From JBBRBB01 sp038206235 (GTDB lineage: Bacteria; Bacteroidota; Bacteroidia; Chitinophagales; Chitinophagaceae): a stretch of 64,000 nt of DNA. A program made the position numbers and the translations under genes. Below the pieces are notes generated by a model. That model worked only from the letters and a program-made list of their open reading frames with translations, had not been told where the DNA came from and did no database searches. This document shows, piece after piece, positions 1-7,896 of this stretch. How positions within the stretch are numbered: the first letter of the stretch is position 1; every line of letters starts with the position of its first letter. The DNA is taken from assembly GCA_038206235.1 (NCBI GenBank), contig JBBRBB010000005.1, positions 1 through 64,000 on the forward strand. Reading direction: 5' to 3'.

Positions 1-157
1 TTTGTTCACTTTTTCACCACTCCTATTTTGTCCCAACACCCTCCCACATTGGTTCTTAAGAGGGTATTGGGACAAAATAGTCGTTCAAGTACTTAATATC
101 CAATTCGTCCCTCAGCGTTGCGTTAGATTATTGAACCGGCGAATTGGTTACAGCCAA
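1..157 (-). other. Start of a third cassette, truncated by the window
   Basis: Read on the minus strand, a new cassette appears to begin at the GTT at 158-156 (GTTGGCTG), directly after the conserved element at 158-349, and runs off the left edge. No coding frame is recognisable in the visible part. Its main structure is the long inverted repeat at 23-80. The closing sequence of this cassette would lie outside the window. Confidence 0.4.
23..80. repeat. Long near-perfect inverted repeat
   Basis: Arms 23-43 and 60-80 are complementary over 20 of 21 positions, separated by 16 bases. The arm starts CTATTTTGTCCCAA. The single mismatch (37 against 66) becomes a G:T wobble on the minus strand, so the hairpin folds best in a minus-strand transcript. 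It could be a terminator-like hairpin, an operator or part of a mobile element. No gene is visible next to it within the window. Confidence 0.75.
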
Positions 158-349
158 CGTTAAAGCATTGCCGATGTTGGGAAATTTATTGAACGCTTCG
201 CCCGGAACTAATGCTGCTTAAAAATATAAAGTACAAGATAACGACTAAAAGCTAAATTACTAACGTCGGCTGGAACTGCTGCTGATATTGATTGTAGCTG
301 ATTGTTATTCCGTCAGCCAGCCTATTGCCAAACCCCATGTTATCGGATG
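158..349 (-). repeat. Conserved foldable cassette-end element, copy A
   Basis: This non-coding element lies downstream of the NTF2-like gene. It shares layout and blocks with copy B (1003-1202): an AACGTT at one end, a CGCCCG block, AGCTAAAT, ACTGCTGCTGAT (275-286) and ATTGCcAAA near the other end. The two copies are 183 and 185 bases between their core GTT/AAC sites. The outer 9 bases at 339-347 (GTTATCGGA) are the complement of the start of the same cassette at 1003-995. This resembles the arrangement of integron attC sites, although the 7-base consensus GTTRRRY is not met beyond GTT. Confidence 0.6.
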
Positions 350-454
350 TGCTGCTGTCACTATGAAGCGGTCAGATTAAATTTCCTTCGTGACTTTTTA
401 TGCTGCCAAGCGAGTTAAAGTGAATATAACTATACATATTCCGTAAGTGTTCAC

Positions 455-925
455 TTACTTCGGTCGAGTAGTGGCGGGAACTTCAGGTCGGCTTGAATGT
501 CTCTCAGTAATCAGCCAACCTTTATCTGCCTTCATCCAAATATCCGTGAGCATAAACTGTGCGCTTCTATCCTGTCCACGAACAGTTGCTTTTTGTGAAT
601 ACATCAATATTGCTACCGCAGTGTTCCCATAGATATTTACTTTAATATCATCAATGGAAAACGATTCTGTCACATAGTCTTTTAACCCCGAAAGCCAACG
701 CTCTCTTGAAACAATTTGAAGAGGCATTCCTTGCACACCGATAGCCAGGAAATATGTGTCGGATAAAAACTTCTTAGTTTGGGCTGTATCCTGACTTTTG
801 ATAGCCGAAGCAAATGATTTCTCCAAATCAATAATTTCATCCTGTGGAGTTTTGGAAGATTGTTGAGCCATAGTTATTGTTGCTAATATTGTTGTCGCAA
901 AGAATAATGTAATGAAATGTTTCAT
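455..925 (-). CDS. Secreted NTF2-like (DUF4440/SnoaL-type) protein
   Basis: The 156-residue product starts with a signal peptide ending in MAQQ at about residue 20. A single small alpha+beta domain of the SnoaL/NTF2-like type follows (about 28-145), starting with the usual helix EIIDLEKSFASAIKSQD and ending with strands around DIWMKADKGWLITERHSS. Members of this fold bind small ligands or act as isomerase-like enzymes, but many DUF4440 proteins have no assigned reaction, and no catalytic residue can be named here. The gene stands alone between two copies of a conserved foldable element, like the cargo of a gene cassette, and has its own likely promoter. The ATG at 925 is followed directly by the signal peptide, which supports this start. 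Confidence 0.75.
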   Translation of the reverse strand: MKHFITLFFATTILATITMAQQSSKTPQDEIIDLEKSFASAIKSQDTAQTKKFLSDTYFLAIGVQGMPLQIVSRERWLSGLKDYVTESFSIDDIKVNIYGNTAVAILMYSQKATVRGQDRSAQFMLTDIWMKADKGWLITERHSSRPEVPATTRPK

Positions 926-972
926 ATTATTTTGAATTTGTCAAATCTATGATAATTATTGTCAGATTGAAA
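923..972 (-). promoter_or_regulatory. Candidate Bacteroidota promoter for the NTF2-like gene
   Basis: On the minus strand TAGATTTG (949-942) matches the Bacteroidota -7 box TAnnTTTG, 16 bases before the ATG. TTTC lies 19 bases upstream, close to the -33 TTTG. It lies inside the cassette, so the cargo gene would be expressed independently of its neighbours. Confidence 0.5.
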
Positions 973-1002
973 TTTGTACGGTTGTCAAAGCATTTCCGAT
1001 AA

Positions 1003-1202
1003 CGTTCGGTATTTGCGATGGCAGGGTATTTATTAACGTCCCGCCCGAACCGAAGTTAAATTGAAAAACGAATGTTTAAGAAATAATTCTTTAGCTAAAT
1101 AGTACCCGTCATGCCCGGTACTGCTGCTGATTAATGATTTGCAGCCGAAGCTAACAACGTCGTGCCCTGCTATTGCAAATACATTTGTTAGTGGCAGGCT
1201 TA
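1003..1202 (-). repeat. Conserved foldable cassette-end element, copy B
   Basis: This element lies 12 bases after the stop codon of the hydrolase gene at 1215. Its outer arms pair with each other: GTATTTGCGATGGCAGGG at 1009-1026 is complementary to 1165-1182 at 16 of 18 positions, and TAAC/GTTA mark the two ends (1000-1003 and 1187-1190). The 16 bases at 1187-1202 are complementary, with one mismatch, to the start of the hydrolase cassette at 3558-3573. Together with copy A it defines a repeat family with conserved interior and cassette-specific edges. Confidence 0.65.
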
Positions 1203-1214
1203 TCGTCTATATGT

Positions 1215-3491
1215 TTATTCTTTCCAAATTGGGATTTTAATATAACTGTCATTATACCACCTTATTTGAAGGGGATTTTTTGCATCTTCAATGCTTTCGT
1301 CACTCACATCTTTTCCTGTGCCGTAGTTGATTTGTTCGTATGGGCTTTTATTGATGTTTAGAAGAATTACGATCCTACTTCCTTTACTTATTTTTCTGCT
1401 TGTCATATAGCTATTTGTAAATGAAATGACTTCTAATTTACCAGGAATGAGCAATTTCCTTGAATTAACATTGGCAGCATAACTGGCTCGTCCCATAAAG
1501 TATGTCAGATAGAAATATTTTCCATCAGGCATTAATTCAAATACGTTCACACTGTAGTCCATATCCTTGTTGCTGATTGAAAAATGGAGTTTGCCGGAAA
1601 AATTACCATTGAATTCAAATGATTCATTAAAAGGCTCACTCATAAACAAAAGCCCATTGCTTAAGTCCCTCGTATCACTAATAATACTGTTCGTATGATC
1701 ATAATTATTAATCGTTTTTCTATCAGAAAAATCTACTTCCTGTAAAATATATTCAGTTTTATTGGGTTTATGCGTACTCAGAGCATAATGCTCTTTGGTG
1801 AATGTTCTGCTCAGGTAAAACTGCAATGTATTATTGCTCATTTTAGACAGTGAGGAGGCATGCTTCCATTTATTCGCGCCCATAACCTCATAGTTGACTT
1901 TATCCTGTAGAATAGCCGGTTTCTTGCCATCTTTAAGTATATAATCAAACCATTGAAAGATGATATCATGAATTGAAATATTTGCAACCGGATCAATTTT
2001 ATAACCCAGTAATACCGAGTCAGGCATTGCTCCTAAAAATCCCTGCGAGCCATAATGACTGTATGGCCCAATCACCATGTAATGATTGGCTTGCTTATTA
2101 TACTTGTTGTGTTCCCTGAAGTAATACATTCCACCCACCTGTCCTCCGTCATAATAGCCTGTCGTTGATAATATGGGAATAATTATTTTTGAGAACTCTT
2201 CTTTATACGGTATCATACTTTGCCAGTATTTATCATAGCCCGGGTGTGCTATCCAGCTTTGGAATATTCTGTTTTTACCACGACCCGTAAGGCTGTCTAA
2301 TAACTTATAAGGCTTTCCGCTGGCATACCATTTTGTGTACAGTGAGTCCCATTTTCCATTGTCATTATAGTCCGCATAGTCTAAAAACCTGGTGTTGTCT
2401 ACATAATATGTCCATGGAAATACAAAGCTTTCAAAAACATTATTCATCATCGGTACATCCAGTCCCGGAGCCGCGGAAGCTGAGGGGACGATTGTTTTTA
2501 AGGCAGGCGGTAAATGCTTTGTAGCTGCCCATTGGGTAAAGCCATTATAGCTTCCTCCATACATTCCTATCTTCCCGTTACACCATGGCTGGTTAGCGAC
2601 CCAGTTAATTACATCACGGCAATCTTCGCCATCATGTTCATAAGGAACAATTTCATCAGGGCTGAATCTCTTCCCACGTGTAAACGCGATCATTCCTATG
2701 TACCCGTTTGTAACTGCATCTTTTGTTAAGCTCAAAATGGCGCCTGTATAAATAGTGAATTGTAGAACAACTGGCTGGGGTTTATCAATGCCTTTTTTGC
2801 GAATTACAATGGCTGAAATGTGAGCTCCGCTTCTGGTCTTTATTAAAATGCTATCCTGTATTATATAGCGTCTGTTATCTTCCTCCACAAGCAATGTTCT
2901 GGCAAGAGGTTCAATGTTTTGAAATAATTGAAATACCTGATAACTCCGGCAGAGTCGAATGGCTTCATCAATTGAGAGACTGTCTTTGTTTGCAAAAGCA
3001 TTTAGTATCCCTTCAAATTGCATTTTTAGATCTTCTATGCCGTTTCGGGAAATAAATGCTGTATAGAGAAAGTTGGCATCTTTGTCGTTGAGCTGTGAAT
3101 AAAATGCTTTGAATATTTGTCGAAAAGCATCTGAAAAAGCATCATGGGTTATCTGCTGTTGTTGTTTTGTTGTGGCAAATAATTCATGTTGCCTGTAGAA
3201 TAGGTTCGCATTAAGCTCATTATTTTTTACAGGGATATCCCTGACTGCGTGTATTGTTTTAATGGCGCTATCAAACTTGCCGGCCAGGATCTGAAGCCTG
3301 AATAAATTGTTCAGATAACCTTCAGCATTTTCTGCTTTATATTTCTTTATCACATCCCCCGCCAGGCCGGGTATCCATTCCGCCCATTTGGTGCTATCCG
3401 CTATAATTTTTTTCGGAAAATAAAATTGCTGTGCTATTAATTGCAGAAAAGTAAACAAAAAGAAAGCTAAAAGGCTTGTTTTATATCTCAT
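1215..3491 (-). CDS. CocE/NonD (S15-type) alpha/beta-hydrolase, secreted
   Basis: A signal peptide (MRYKTSLLAFFLF, ending LIAQQ) supports the ATG at 3491; the open frame extends to a TTG at 3518 and another ATG at 3503. A helical region to about residue 200 is followed by an alpha/beta-hydrolase with nucleophile motif GGSYNG (Ser about 314), a catalytic Asp in GYYDGG and His in GPYSHYG. A C-terminal jelly-roll (about 540-755) is typical of X-Pro dipeptidyl-peptidase/CocE proteins. The family hydrolyses peptides, esters or beta-lactam amides; the substrate cannot be read from sequence. The gene is the sole cargo of the cassette bounded by 3558-3573 and the element at 1003-1202. Confidence 0.85.
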   Translation of the reverse strand: MRYKTSLLAFFLFTFLQLIAQQFYFPKKIIADSTKWAEWIPGLAGDVIKKYKAENAEGYLNNLFRLQILAGKFDSAIKTIHAVRDIPVKNNELNANLFYRQHELFATTKQQQQITHDAFSDAFRQIFKAFYSQLNDKDANFLYTAFISRNGIEDLKMQFEGILNAFANKDSLSIDEAIRLCRSYQVFQLFQNIEPLARTLLVEEDNRRYIIQDSILIKTRSGAHISAIVIRKKGIDKPQPVVLQFTIYTGAILSLTKDAVTNGYIGMIAFTRGKRFSPDEIVPYEHDGEDCRDVINWVANQPWCNGKIGMYGGSYNGFTQWAATKHLPPALKTIVPSASAAPGLDVPMMNNVFESFVFPWTYYVDNTRFLDYADYNDNGKWDSLYTKWYASGKPYKLLDSLTGRGKNRIFQSWIAHPGYDKYWQSMIPYKEEFSKIIIPILSTTGYYDGGQVGGMYYFREHNKYNKQANHYMVIGPYSHYGSQGFLGAMPDSVLLGYKIDPVANISIHDIIFQWFDYILKDGKKPAILQDKVNYEVMGANKWKHASSLSKMSNNTLQFYLSRTFTKEHYALSTHKPNKTEYILQEVDFSDRKTINNYDHTNSIISDTRDLSNGLLFMSEPFNESFEFNGNFSGKLHFSISNKDMDYSVNVFELMPDGKYFYLTYFMGRASYAANVNSRKLLIPGKLEVISFTNSYMTSRKISKGSRIVILLNINKSPYEQINYGTGKDVSDESIEDAKNPLQIRWYNDSYIKIPIWKE

Positions 3492-3557
3492 GCTAATTTC
3501 CATCAACTGAGTTAACAATAGTTATTGCTAATGCGAATGGTATATTTGGAATGTCGC

Positions 3558-3573
3558 TAAGCTTGCCACTAAC
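3558..3573 (-). repeat. Cassette start site complementary to 1187-1202
   Basis: On the minus strand this reads GTTAGTGGCAAGCTTA. The element downstream of the hydrolase begins TAAGCCTGCCACTAAC, its reverse complement at 15 of 16 bases. In integron cassettes the first bases of a cassette are likewise complementary to the first core site of its own attC. This site marks the right-hand limit of the array. Confidence 0.6.
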
Positions 3574-3843
3574 TCAAAAATAAACGAAAGTTTTCACCCA
3601 AAACAATTTTTTGCTCCTCTTTATTTTCAGTCAGTTATATAAAAAATACGCAGCTATCCACTTACGCTTTCAATTGTTGGCTTATTCTATTCGCAAAAAA
3701 ACCTGTAAGATTTTCTGCAGACCTTCAGGGTTTTGTGTATTGAGTTGGGGGTTTATTGCGACCCATTTCATTGGAGCGCACCATTACCGTTATGCTTACC
3801 CGGTAGCCAACGTACAAAAGCCGGTAACATAATTATCTTTCCC
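3574..3843. other. Intergenic stretch at the array border
   Basis: No supported gene lies between the cassette start and the next coding sequence. The 73-codon frame at 3611-3832 has no recognisable protein character. Minus-strand ACGTTGGCTACC near 3806 resembles the ACGTTGGCTG at the end of copy A and might be a worn core site. CCGGTA occurs twice at about 3798-3829. No attI or integrase can be identified. Confidence 0.3.
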
Positions 3844-6633
3844 CTAAAAAAAAGTAACAGGTAATATTAAATCCCACCGGTTTGGTTGCAAACCCGCAAG
3901 CCTATAATCTACAAGCCTGCTGTATCGTATGCCGAATGTGATAGGCTGCTGGTTCCACCATCTTGTATCAAAATATATTTCCGCACCAAAAGAATTGAAT
4001 TCATATTTGTTGCCGGTGCGTAAACTTTTTACTATTGTATAATCATAAAAAAGATTAGCACGTATTCGGTTGAAGTATGTAATGTTTGCAAAGCCCCAAT
4101 CTGGATAGAGTAATGGAAAATGATAGTTTGCTCCAAGCTTAAACATGCGTGGAAAATCAAGCGCCTCATAGCCGCGTGAAATAGGAAAGTTATTGGTGAA
4201 AAAATAATTGCCTGCTGTATCTCTGCTTTGATATGCAGTATTAATTACAAGATTATGAGTGTTTGCAAACCCCGGCAAATACATAGTTCTGTTTATAAGA
4301 AGCTGATGCGCTTTATTTTTATTTACACTGCCCCGGTATTGCAGCAAAAGCGACACTGCCCAGTGAGGATAAATTTGCTGCAGAGCCTGCTGCATTTGTT
4401 CTGTAAAAATTATTCTTGCCTGCAGGTAGCCGAAATTATTATTTCTGAAAAATTGTTTTGCAATGCCGGTAAACTGTATGGCATTGGTATTATATGATGT
4501 GGAGAGCAACAGCCTTCTGTATTGTTTTCTCCCGGAAAAATTCAGCGGTAACTGCAAACCTGCCGAGGCATTAAATTCGTTCCAAGTTAAAGCAGTGTCG
4601 GTATTAATCGGAATATTTCTATTCCATGTTTCATTAACATCAATAAATGGCTGCACGTACCAGCCGCCATATATCTCGGTTAATCCGGCACGGCTGTATT
4701 TTTCATTTGAATTGTATGTATAGTATAATTGACTTTGCAAAGTGTTCAAAACATTCTCACCATAAACAATAACTGAATAATCAGGATATTCAAAGTAAGG
4801 GCTCCAGCTATGAAAATTGAATGGATGAGAGAGCTTCGGGTATTTTGCTTCAGCATAATTTTTTGATGGCAATGACGCAAGCAGGTTATTTGCATTTTGA
4901 TTAAAAGGCTTTGTAACAAACAGATTGATTAAAGTATCTGCAGCTTCATTTACAGATTGCCATTGAGGAGAAGATTTTGCAAGCCTGTAACCTTCTGCTG
5001 TAAATGCTGATGCAATAAGGCTTCCATCACTAGTAATAACGCCCTGGTATAATCCCGTTGAATAAGAAGCTAAGCGATACTGTTTGTTCTGTGAATTAAT
5101 GTAAGCCCAAATTTCGTCTCTGCCATTGTTAGAACAAGTGTATATAAGAGTATCACCCTGCACAACAGGAAAGCCGAGAATGCGGTTTTTGAGAGGAAGA
5201 ATATTTATCATAGAGCCATCAGCGATATTTCTTTTTTCAATACCCATTTCACCTCCATTATTTCTTATCATCACATATAAAAAATTGTCATCGCCTGAAA
5301 ATTTTGGGTAAGAATAAATAATGTTGCTGCTGTTGCTCCAGGATTGTTTTACAGAGCCGGTTTCATCAAGCAAAATCAAATTACATTTTTGTTCAGGAGT
5401 TATTTCAACGGCAGCAATCATTTTACCATCATGCGAAATATCAGGGGAAAAATATTTTGTATGGGAAGTAATCTTTTTTTCTTTCCCGGTATGTATGTCA
5501 AGTATTTTAATCACATTGTAATTCCGGTTGCCCCATCGAATATCAGGCTGATACCCGGCAAATACGATCTTACCATCGTTGTAAGAAAAATAATTATCGT
5601 ACGCTATATCCCGTACTGCAATCTTCGTTTCAGTTTTATCAGCATTTATTTTATAAAATGCCGGAATGTTTTTGTAAGAATTTTTGAGCACAACTAAAGA
5701 ACCATCATTCGCCGGATACGCATATTGATAGTTAATAGTATTATTTTTTTCGGCAGGAGTTATCCATTCCGGAGAAGCGCTTTTATCTTCATTCCATTGT
5801 TTGTGATAAAATGTAAATGCATCTTTTACAAATTGCTCATAATTTTCGCCTGCATATTTTTTTATGGCTCCCTGCAAAGGATAAAATAAAGGCTTAAAGC
5901 TTGCAGCATCATGCGTTACTTTCAGCCAAAAATCATTTCCATATTTTTCTCTTCCGTAAGCAACTAATAAATAGCCAAGCTCATAATGCCCGGGAATATA
6001 ATTTTTGTAAGAGCCATTGCGCAGTTGCATGTAATTATAATTTTTCCCTTCTTTATACAAGCTGCGGTAGCCATTAAAAAAAGAAGGCAGTCGTCCTCTT
6101 CCCTGCCTGCTCAGCATGGTTTCATTATAAACGGCGTCTCCTTCAAAGAACCAGTCGGGAACAGAGGCTGCGTTAGCAAGTGCCTGCCCGTTTTCACCAA
6201 ATAGCACGCTCATTGCTTTTGATAATCCTATATTGAAATTGCTGTATTGCTGCGCATGCCTGAATTCGTGTATGGCAAGATTATCTGCCCAGCTTTGTGC
6301 ACCAAGCTCAAGTGCATTTTGAGGAGGCATTAAAAAAAATTCACTTCTGTAAGGTGCTAATGCAACATAGCCATTGGAAATTGTGGCGTCAGGCTGCAGC
6401 ACGATGTTTATTTTTCTTATTTTATTGCCAATGGTAGTGCTGTAATTTTTTTGTAGTTCATGCACTATAGCAGTAATACGATTTGCTGTTGTGCCTAAAG
6501 GTTGTGGAAAAATTATTCTTGCAGTATCAGTATTTATTTGTTTCCAGTTTACAGTCGGCGGAGTGCCCCCAAACTCCTGCGCTGCGCACAAGATAGCAGA
6601 TAAGCATAAAACAAAAATGAGTGTTAACCGCAT
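3844..6633 (-). CDS. Peptidase-MA-like / beta-propeller / outer-membrane barrel protein
   Basis: The 929-residue product has a signal peptide ending CAAQ (about 18). The N-terminal domain contains HEFRH (122-126), an HExxH zinc motif, followed by WFFEGDAV with a candidate third ligand Glu164, the layout of gluzincin peptidase-MA domains. The middle (about 290-570) has PD40/TolB-like blades such as SPDISHDGKMIAAVE. The last ~330 residues alternate aromatic and polar residues and end LPVTFF, a typical outer-membrane barrel end with terminal Phe. I infer a surface protein with an enzymatic head; neither substrate nor activity is known. It is unlinked to its neighbours. Confidence 0.65.
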   Translation of the reverse strand: MRLTLIFVLCLSAILCAAQEFGGTPPTVNWKQINTDTARIIFPQPLGTTANRITAIVHELQKNYSTTIGNKIRKINIVLQPDATISNGYVALAPYRSEFFLMPPQNALELGAQSWADNLAIHEFRHAQQYSNFNIGLSKAMSVLFGENGQALANAASVPDWFFEGDAVYNETMLSRQGRGRLPSFFNGYRSLYKEGKNYNYMQLRNGSYKNYIPGHYELGYLLVAYGREKYGNDFWLKVTHDAASFKPLFYPLQGAIKKYAGENYEQFVKDAFTFYHKQWNEDKSASPEWITPAEKNNTINYQYAYPANDGSLVVLKNSYKNIPAFYKINADKTETKIAVRDIAYDNYFSYNDGKIVFAGYQPDIRWGNRNYNVIKILDIHTGKEKKITSHTKYFSPDISHDGKMIAAVEITPEQKCNLILLDETGSVKQSWSNSSNIIYSYPKFSGDDNFLYVMIRNNGGEMGIEKRNIADGSMINILPLKNRILGFPVVQGDTLIYTCSNNGRDEIWAYINSQNKQYRLASYSTGLYQGVITSDGSLIASAFTAEGYRLAKSSPQWQSVNEAADTLINLFVTKPFNQNANNLLASLPSKNYAEAKYPKLSHPFNFHSWSPYFEYPDYSVIVYGENVLNTLQSQLYYTYNSNEKYSRAGLTEIYGGWYVQPFIDVNETWNRNIPINTDTALTWNEFNASAGLQLPLNFSGRKQYRRLLLSTSYNTNAIQFTGIAKQFFRNNNFGYLQARIIFTEQMQQALQQIYPHWAVSLLLQYRGSVNKNKAHQLLINRTMYLPGFANTHNLVINTAYQSRDTAGNYFFTNNFPISRGYEALDFPRMFKLGANYHFPLLYPDWGFANITYFNRIRANLFYDYTIVKSLRTGNKYEFNSFGAEIYFDTRWWNQQPITFGIRYSRLVDYRLAGLQPNRWDLILPVTFF

Positions 6634-6661
6634 ATAATATTTTATGAAGATAGCTGTTAAT

Positions 6662-6692
6662 AAAAAACCATCCTGCGGAATAAACAGGATGG
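6662..6692 (-). terminator. Rho-independent terminator
   Basis: Stem CCATCCTG/CAGGATGG (6668-6675 and 6685-6692), loop of 9, followed on the minus strand by a run of T (6667-6662). It would end the transcript of the gene at 6748-7155. Confidence 0.75.
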
Positions 6693-6747
6693 CTCTATCC
6701 GGGGTTTTTCTAAAAAAATCATTTTTTTGAATGGAAGCAAATGCTGC

Positions 6748-7155
6748 TTAAACTATTGCTTCCTTTGTTAGATGCACCTTCGTCATTTGCAGATAATGAT
6801 TTTGCAATTGATGAATATACCGAACATCAGGATGATGCCGCTTATCTTGCCTGTACCACATTTCTGCATTAGAAAAATCATCTACTGTTGGAATAAGAAT
6901 GCGAAAAGATTCTTTTTTATATTTTATAGTTCCATCATCCATTATTTCTTTTATAAAATTAAACCTCAGCAAATTTTCCTCATTCACGGGAATGGGATAA
7001 ATATGCTGTGGCTCAAACCAAAATTGCTGCACATCTGTTTCAATACAAACCTGTTTATCCTGTTTGTTTAAACGCGTAACTTCTCCTTCCCACATCTTAC
7101 CCTCAAACTCTCCCATTACATAATCGCCGGTTTTAATTTCGCTGAATGGTATCAT
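6748..7155 (-). CDS. Conserved-looking hypothetical protein, 135 aa
   Basis: I do not recognise a family. The first ~60 residues look like a small beta-barrel: GDYVMGEFEGKMWEGEVTRLN suggests an SH3- or KOW-like fold that might bind nucleic acid or protein. The rest is mixed alpha/beta with a His-rich stretch (DKRHHPDVRYIHQLQNHY). There is no signal peptide or membrane segment, so it is probably cytoplasmic. It is monocistronic and has its own terminator. Confidence 0.6.
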   Translation of the reverse strand: MIPFSEIKTGDYVMGEFEGKMWEGEVTRLNKQDKQVCIETDVQQFWFEPQHIYPIPVNEENLLRFNFIKEIMDDGTIKYKKESFRILIPTVDDFSNAEMWYRQDKRHHPDVRYIHQLQNHYLQMTKVHLTKEAIV

Positions 7156-7264
7156 ATCAATTTTTTAAACGGGGTCAATTTAGAAAAAAATATCAATTAG
7201 CAAAATAAAATAAGAAAAAAGTTATTCACTTAAAAAAACTCCTGATAAAAAAATGTTGCGGTTG

Positions 7265-7630
7265 TTATTTCAAAAGTGTTGTTGAAATTCCTAATTGAAA
7301 ACATAGAGCATTTATAATTTCATCCTGCTTATTAGTATCGTTAACTTCTCCATACTTGTATGAAATCCTCTGCTTGTCTATCGTTCTTATCTGATGACAC
7401 AGCACAATGGATTCATTGGGTAAGCCAAATTTTTTACCTTCTAAGAGAGCTTCATTGGGATAAACCTTTCTGTAAGGCTTGCGTGAGGTAATGGGAAGTA
7501 CATTAATAATGGTTAATAAATCATTAATGGCGTCTTCGCTAATAATTAATACGGGTCGTGTTTTCCCTTGCTCAGAGCCAATTACAGGATCCAGGCTGGC
7601 ACGAAAAATAGACCACTTTTTTATAGTCAT
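7265..7630 (-). CDS. MazF/PemK-family endoribonuclease toxin
   Basis: The 121-residue protein has the MazF fold signature: an N-terminal strand, the loop GSEQGKTRPVLIIS with Arg of the KTRP motif, the strand LTIINVLPITS, and SIVLCHQIRTIDKQRI with the conserved R-T-D segment. MazF toxins cleave single-stranded mRNA at short motifs and arrest growth. Its start overlaps the antitoxin stop by four bases, so the pair is translationally coupled. Length is normal and no key residue seems missing. Confidence 0.88.
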   Translation of the reverse strand: MTIKKWSIFRASLDPVIGSEQGKTRPVLIISEDAINDLLTIINVLPITSRKPYRKVYPNEALLEGKKFGLPNESIVLCHQIRTIDKQRISYKYGEVNDTNKQDEIINALCFQLGISTTLLK

Positions 7631-7857
7631 AAAGATTCGTAGTCAATGTGTTTAAAGTCCTCGGAAATCTCCATGATGTCTTCTAAAAAAAGTGGGTCCT
7701 TTGAAGCCTGTTTCAAAAGTTCTAATTTCTCTTTTCCTGAATCTGCATAATATTCATCATCTATGGTAACTAAAACTTTATCCTTCCCCCTGAATTTTTC
7801 CGGAAGGTCAATTACCAGTTGATTATCTTTTATATCACAAACTTTTTCAAATTTCAT
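7627..7857 (-). CDS. MazE-like antitoxin partner
   Basis: This 76-residue protein is encoded immediately upstream of the MazF-type toxin. The first ~35 residues (MKFEKVCDIKDNQLVIDLPEKF) look like the DNA-binding strand pair of an AbrB/MazE-type swapped hairpin. The acidic C-terminal half is suited to wrapping round the toxin. Family membership is inferred from position, size and layout. Confidence 0.7.
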   Translation of the reverse strand: MKFEKVCDIKDNQLVIDLPEKFRGKDKVLVTIDDEYYADSGKEKLELLKQASKDPLFLEDIMEISEDFKHIDYESL

Positions 7858-7896
7858 ACATTAAAAATAAAAAAATTTAATGATTCTATCAATCAT

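Noticed and set aside
23..80. Insertion-sequence terminal inverted repeats
   Set aside because: Arms are only 16 bases apart with no transposase; a hairpin is the simpler reading.
3611..3832. 73-codon plus-strand frame at the edge of the cassette array
   Set aside because: No signal, domain or promoter; composition does not look like protein, and it lies in a gap between minus-strand genes.
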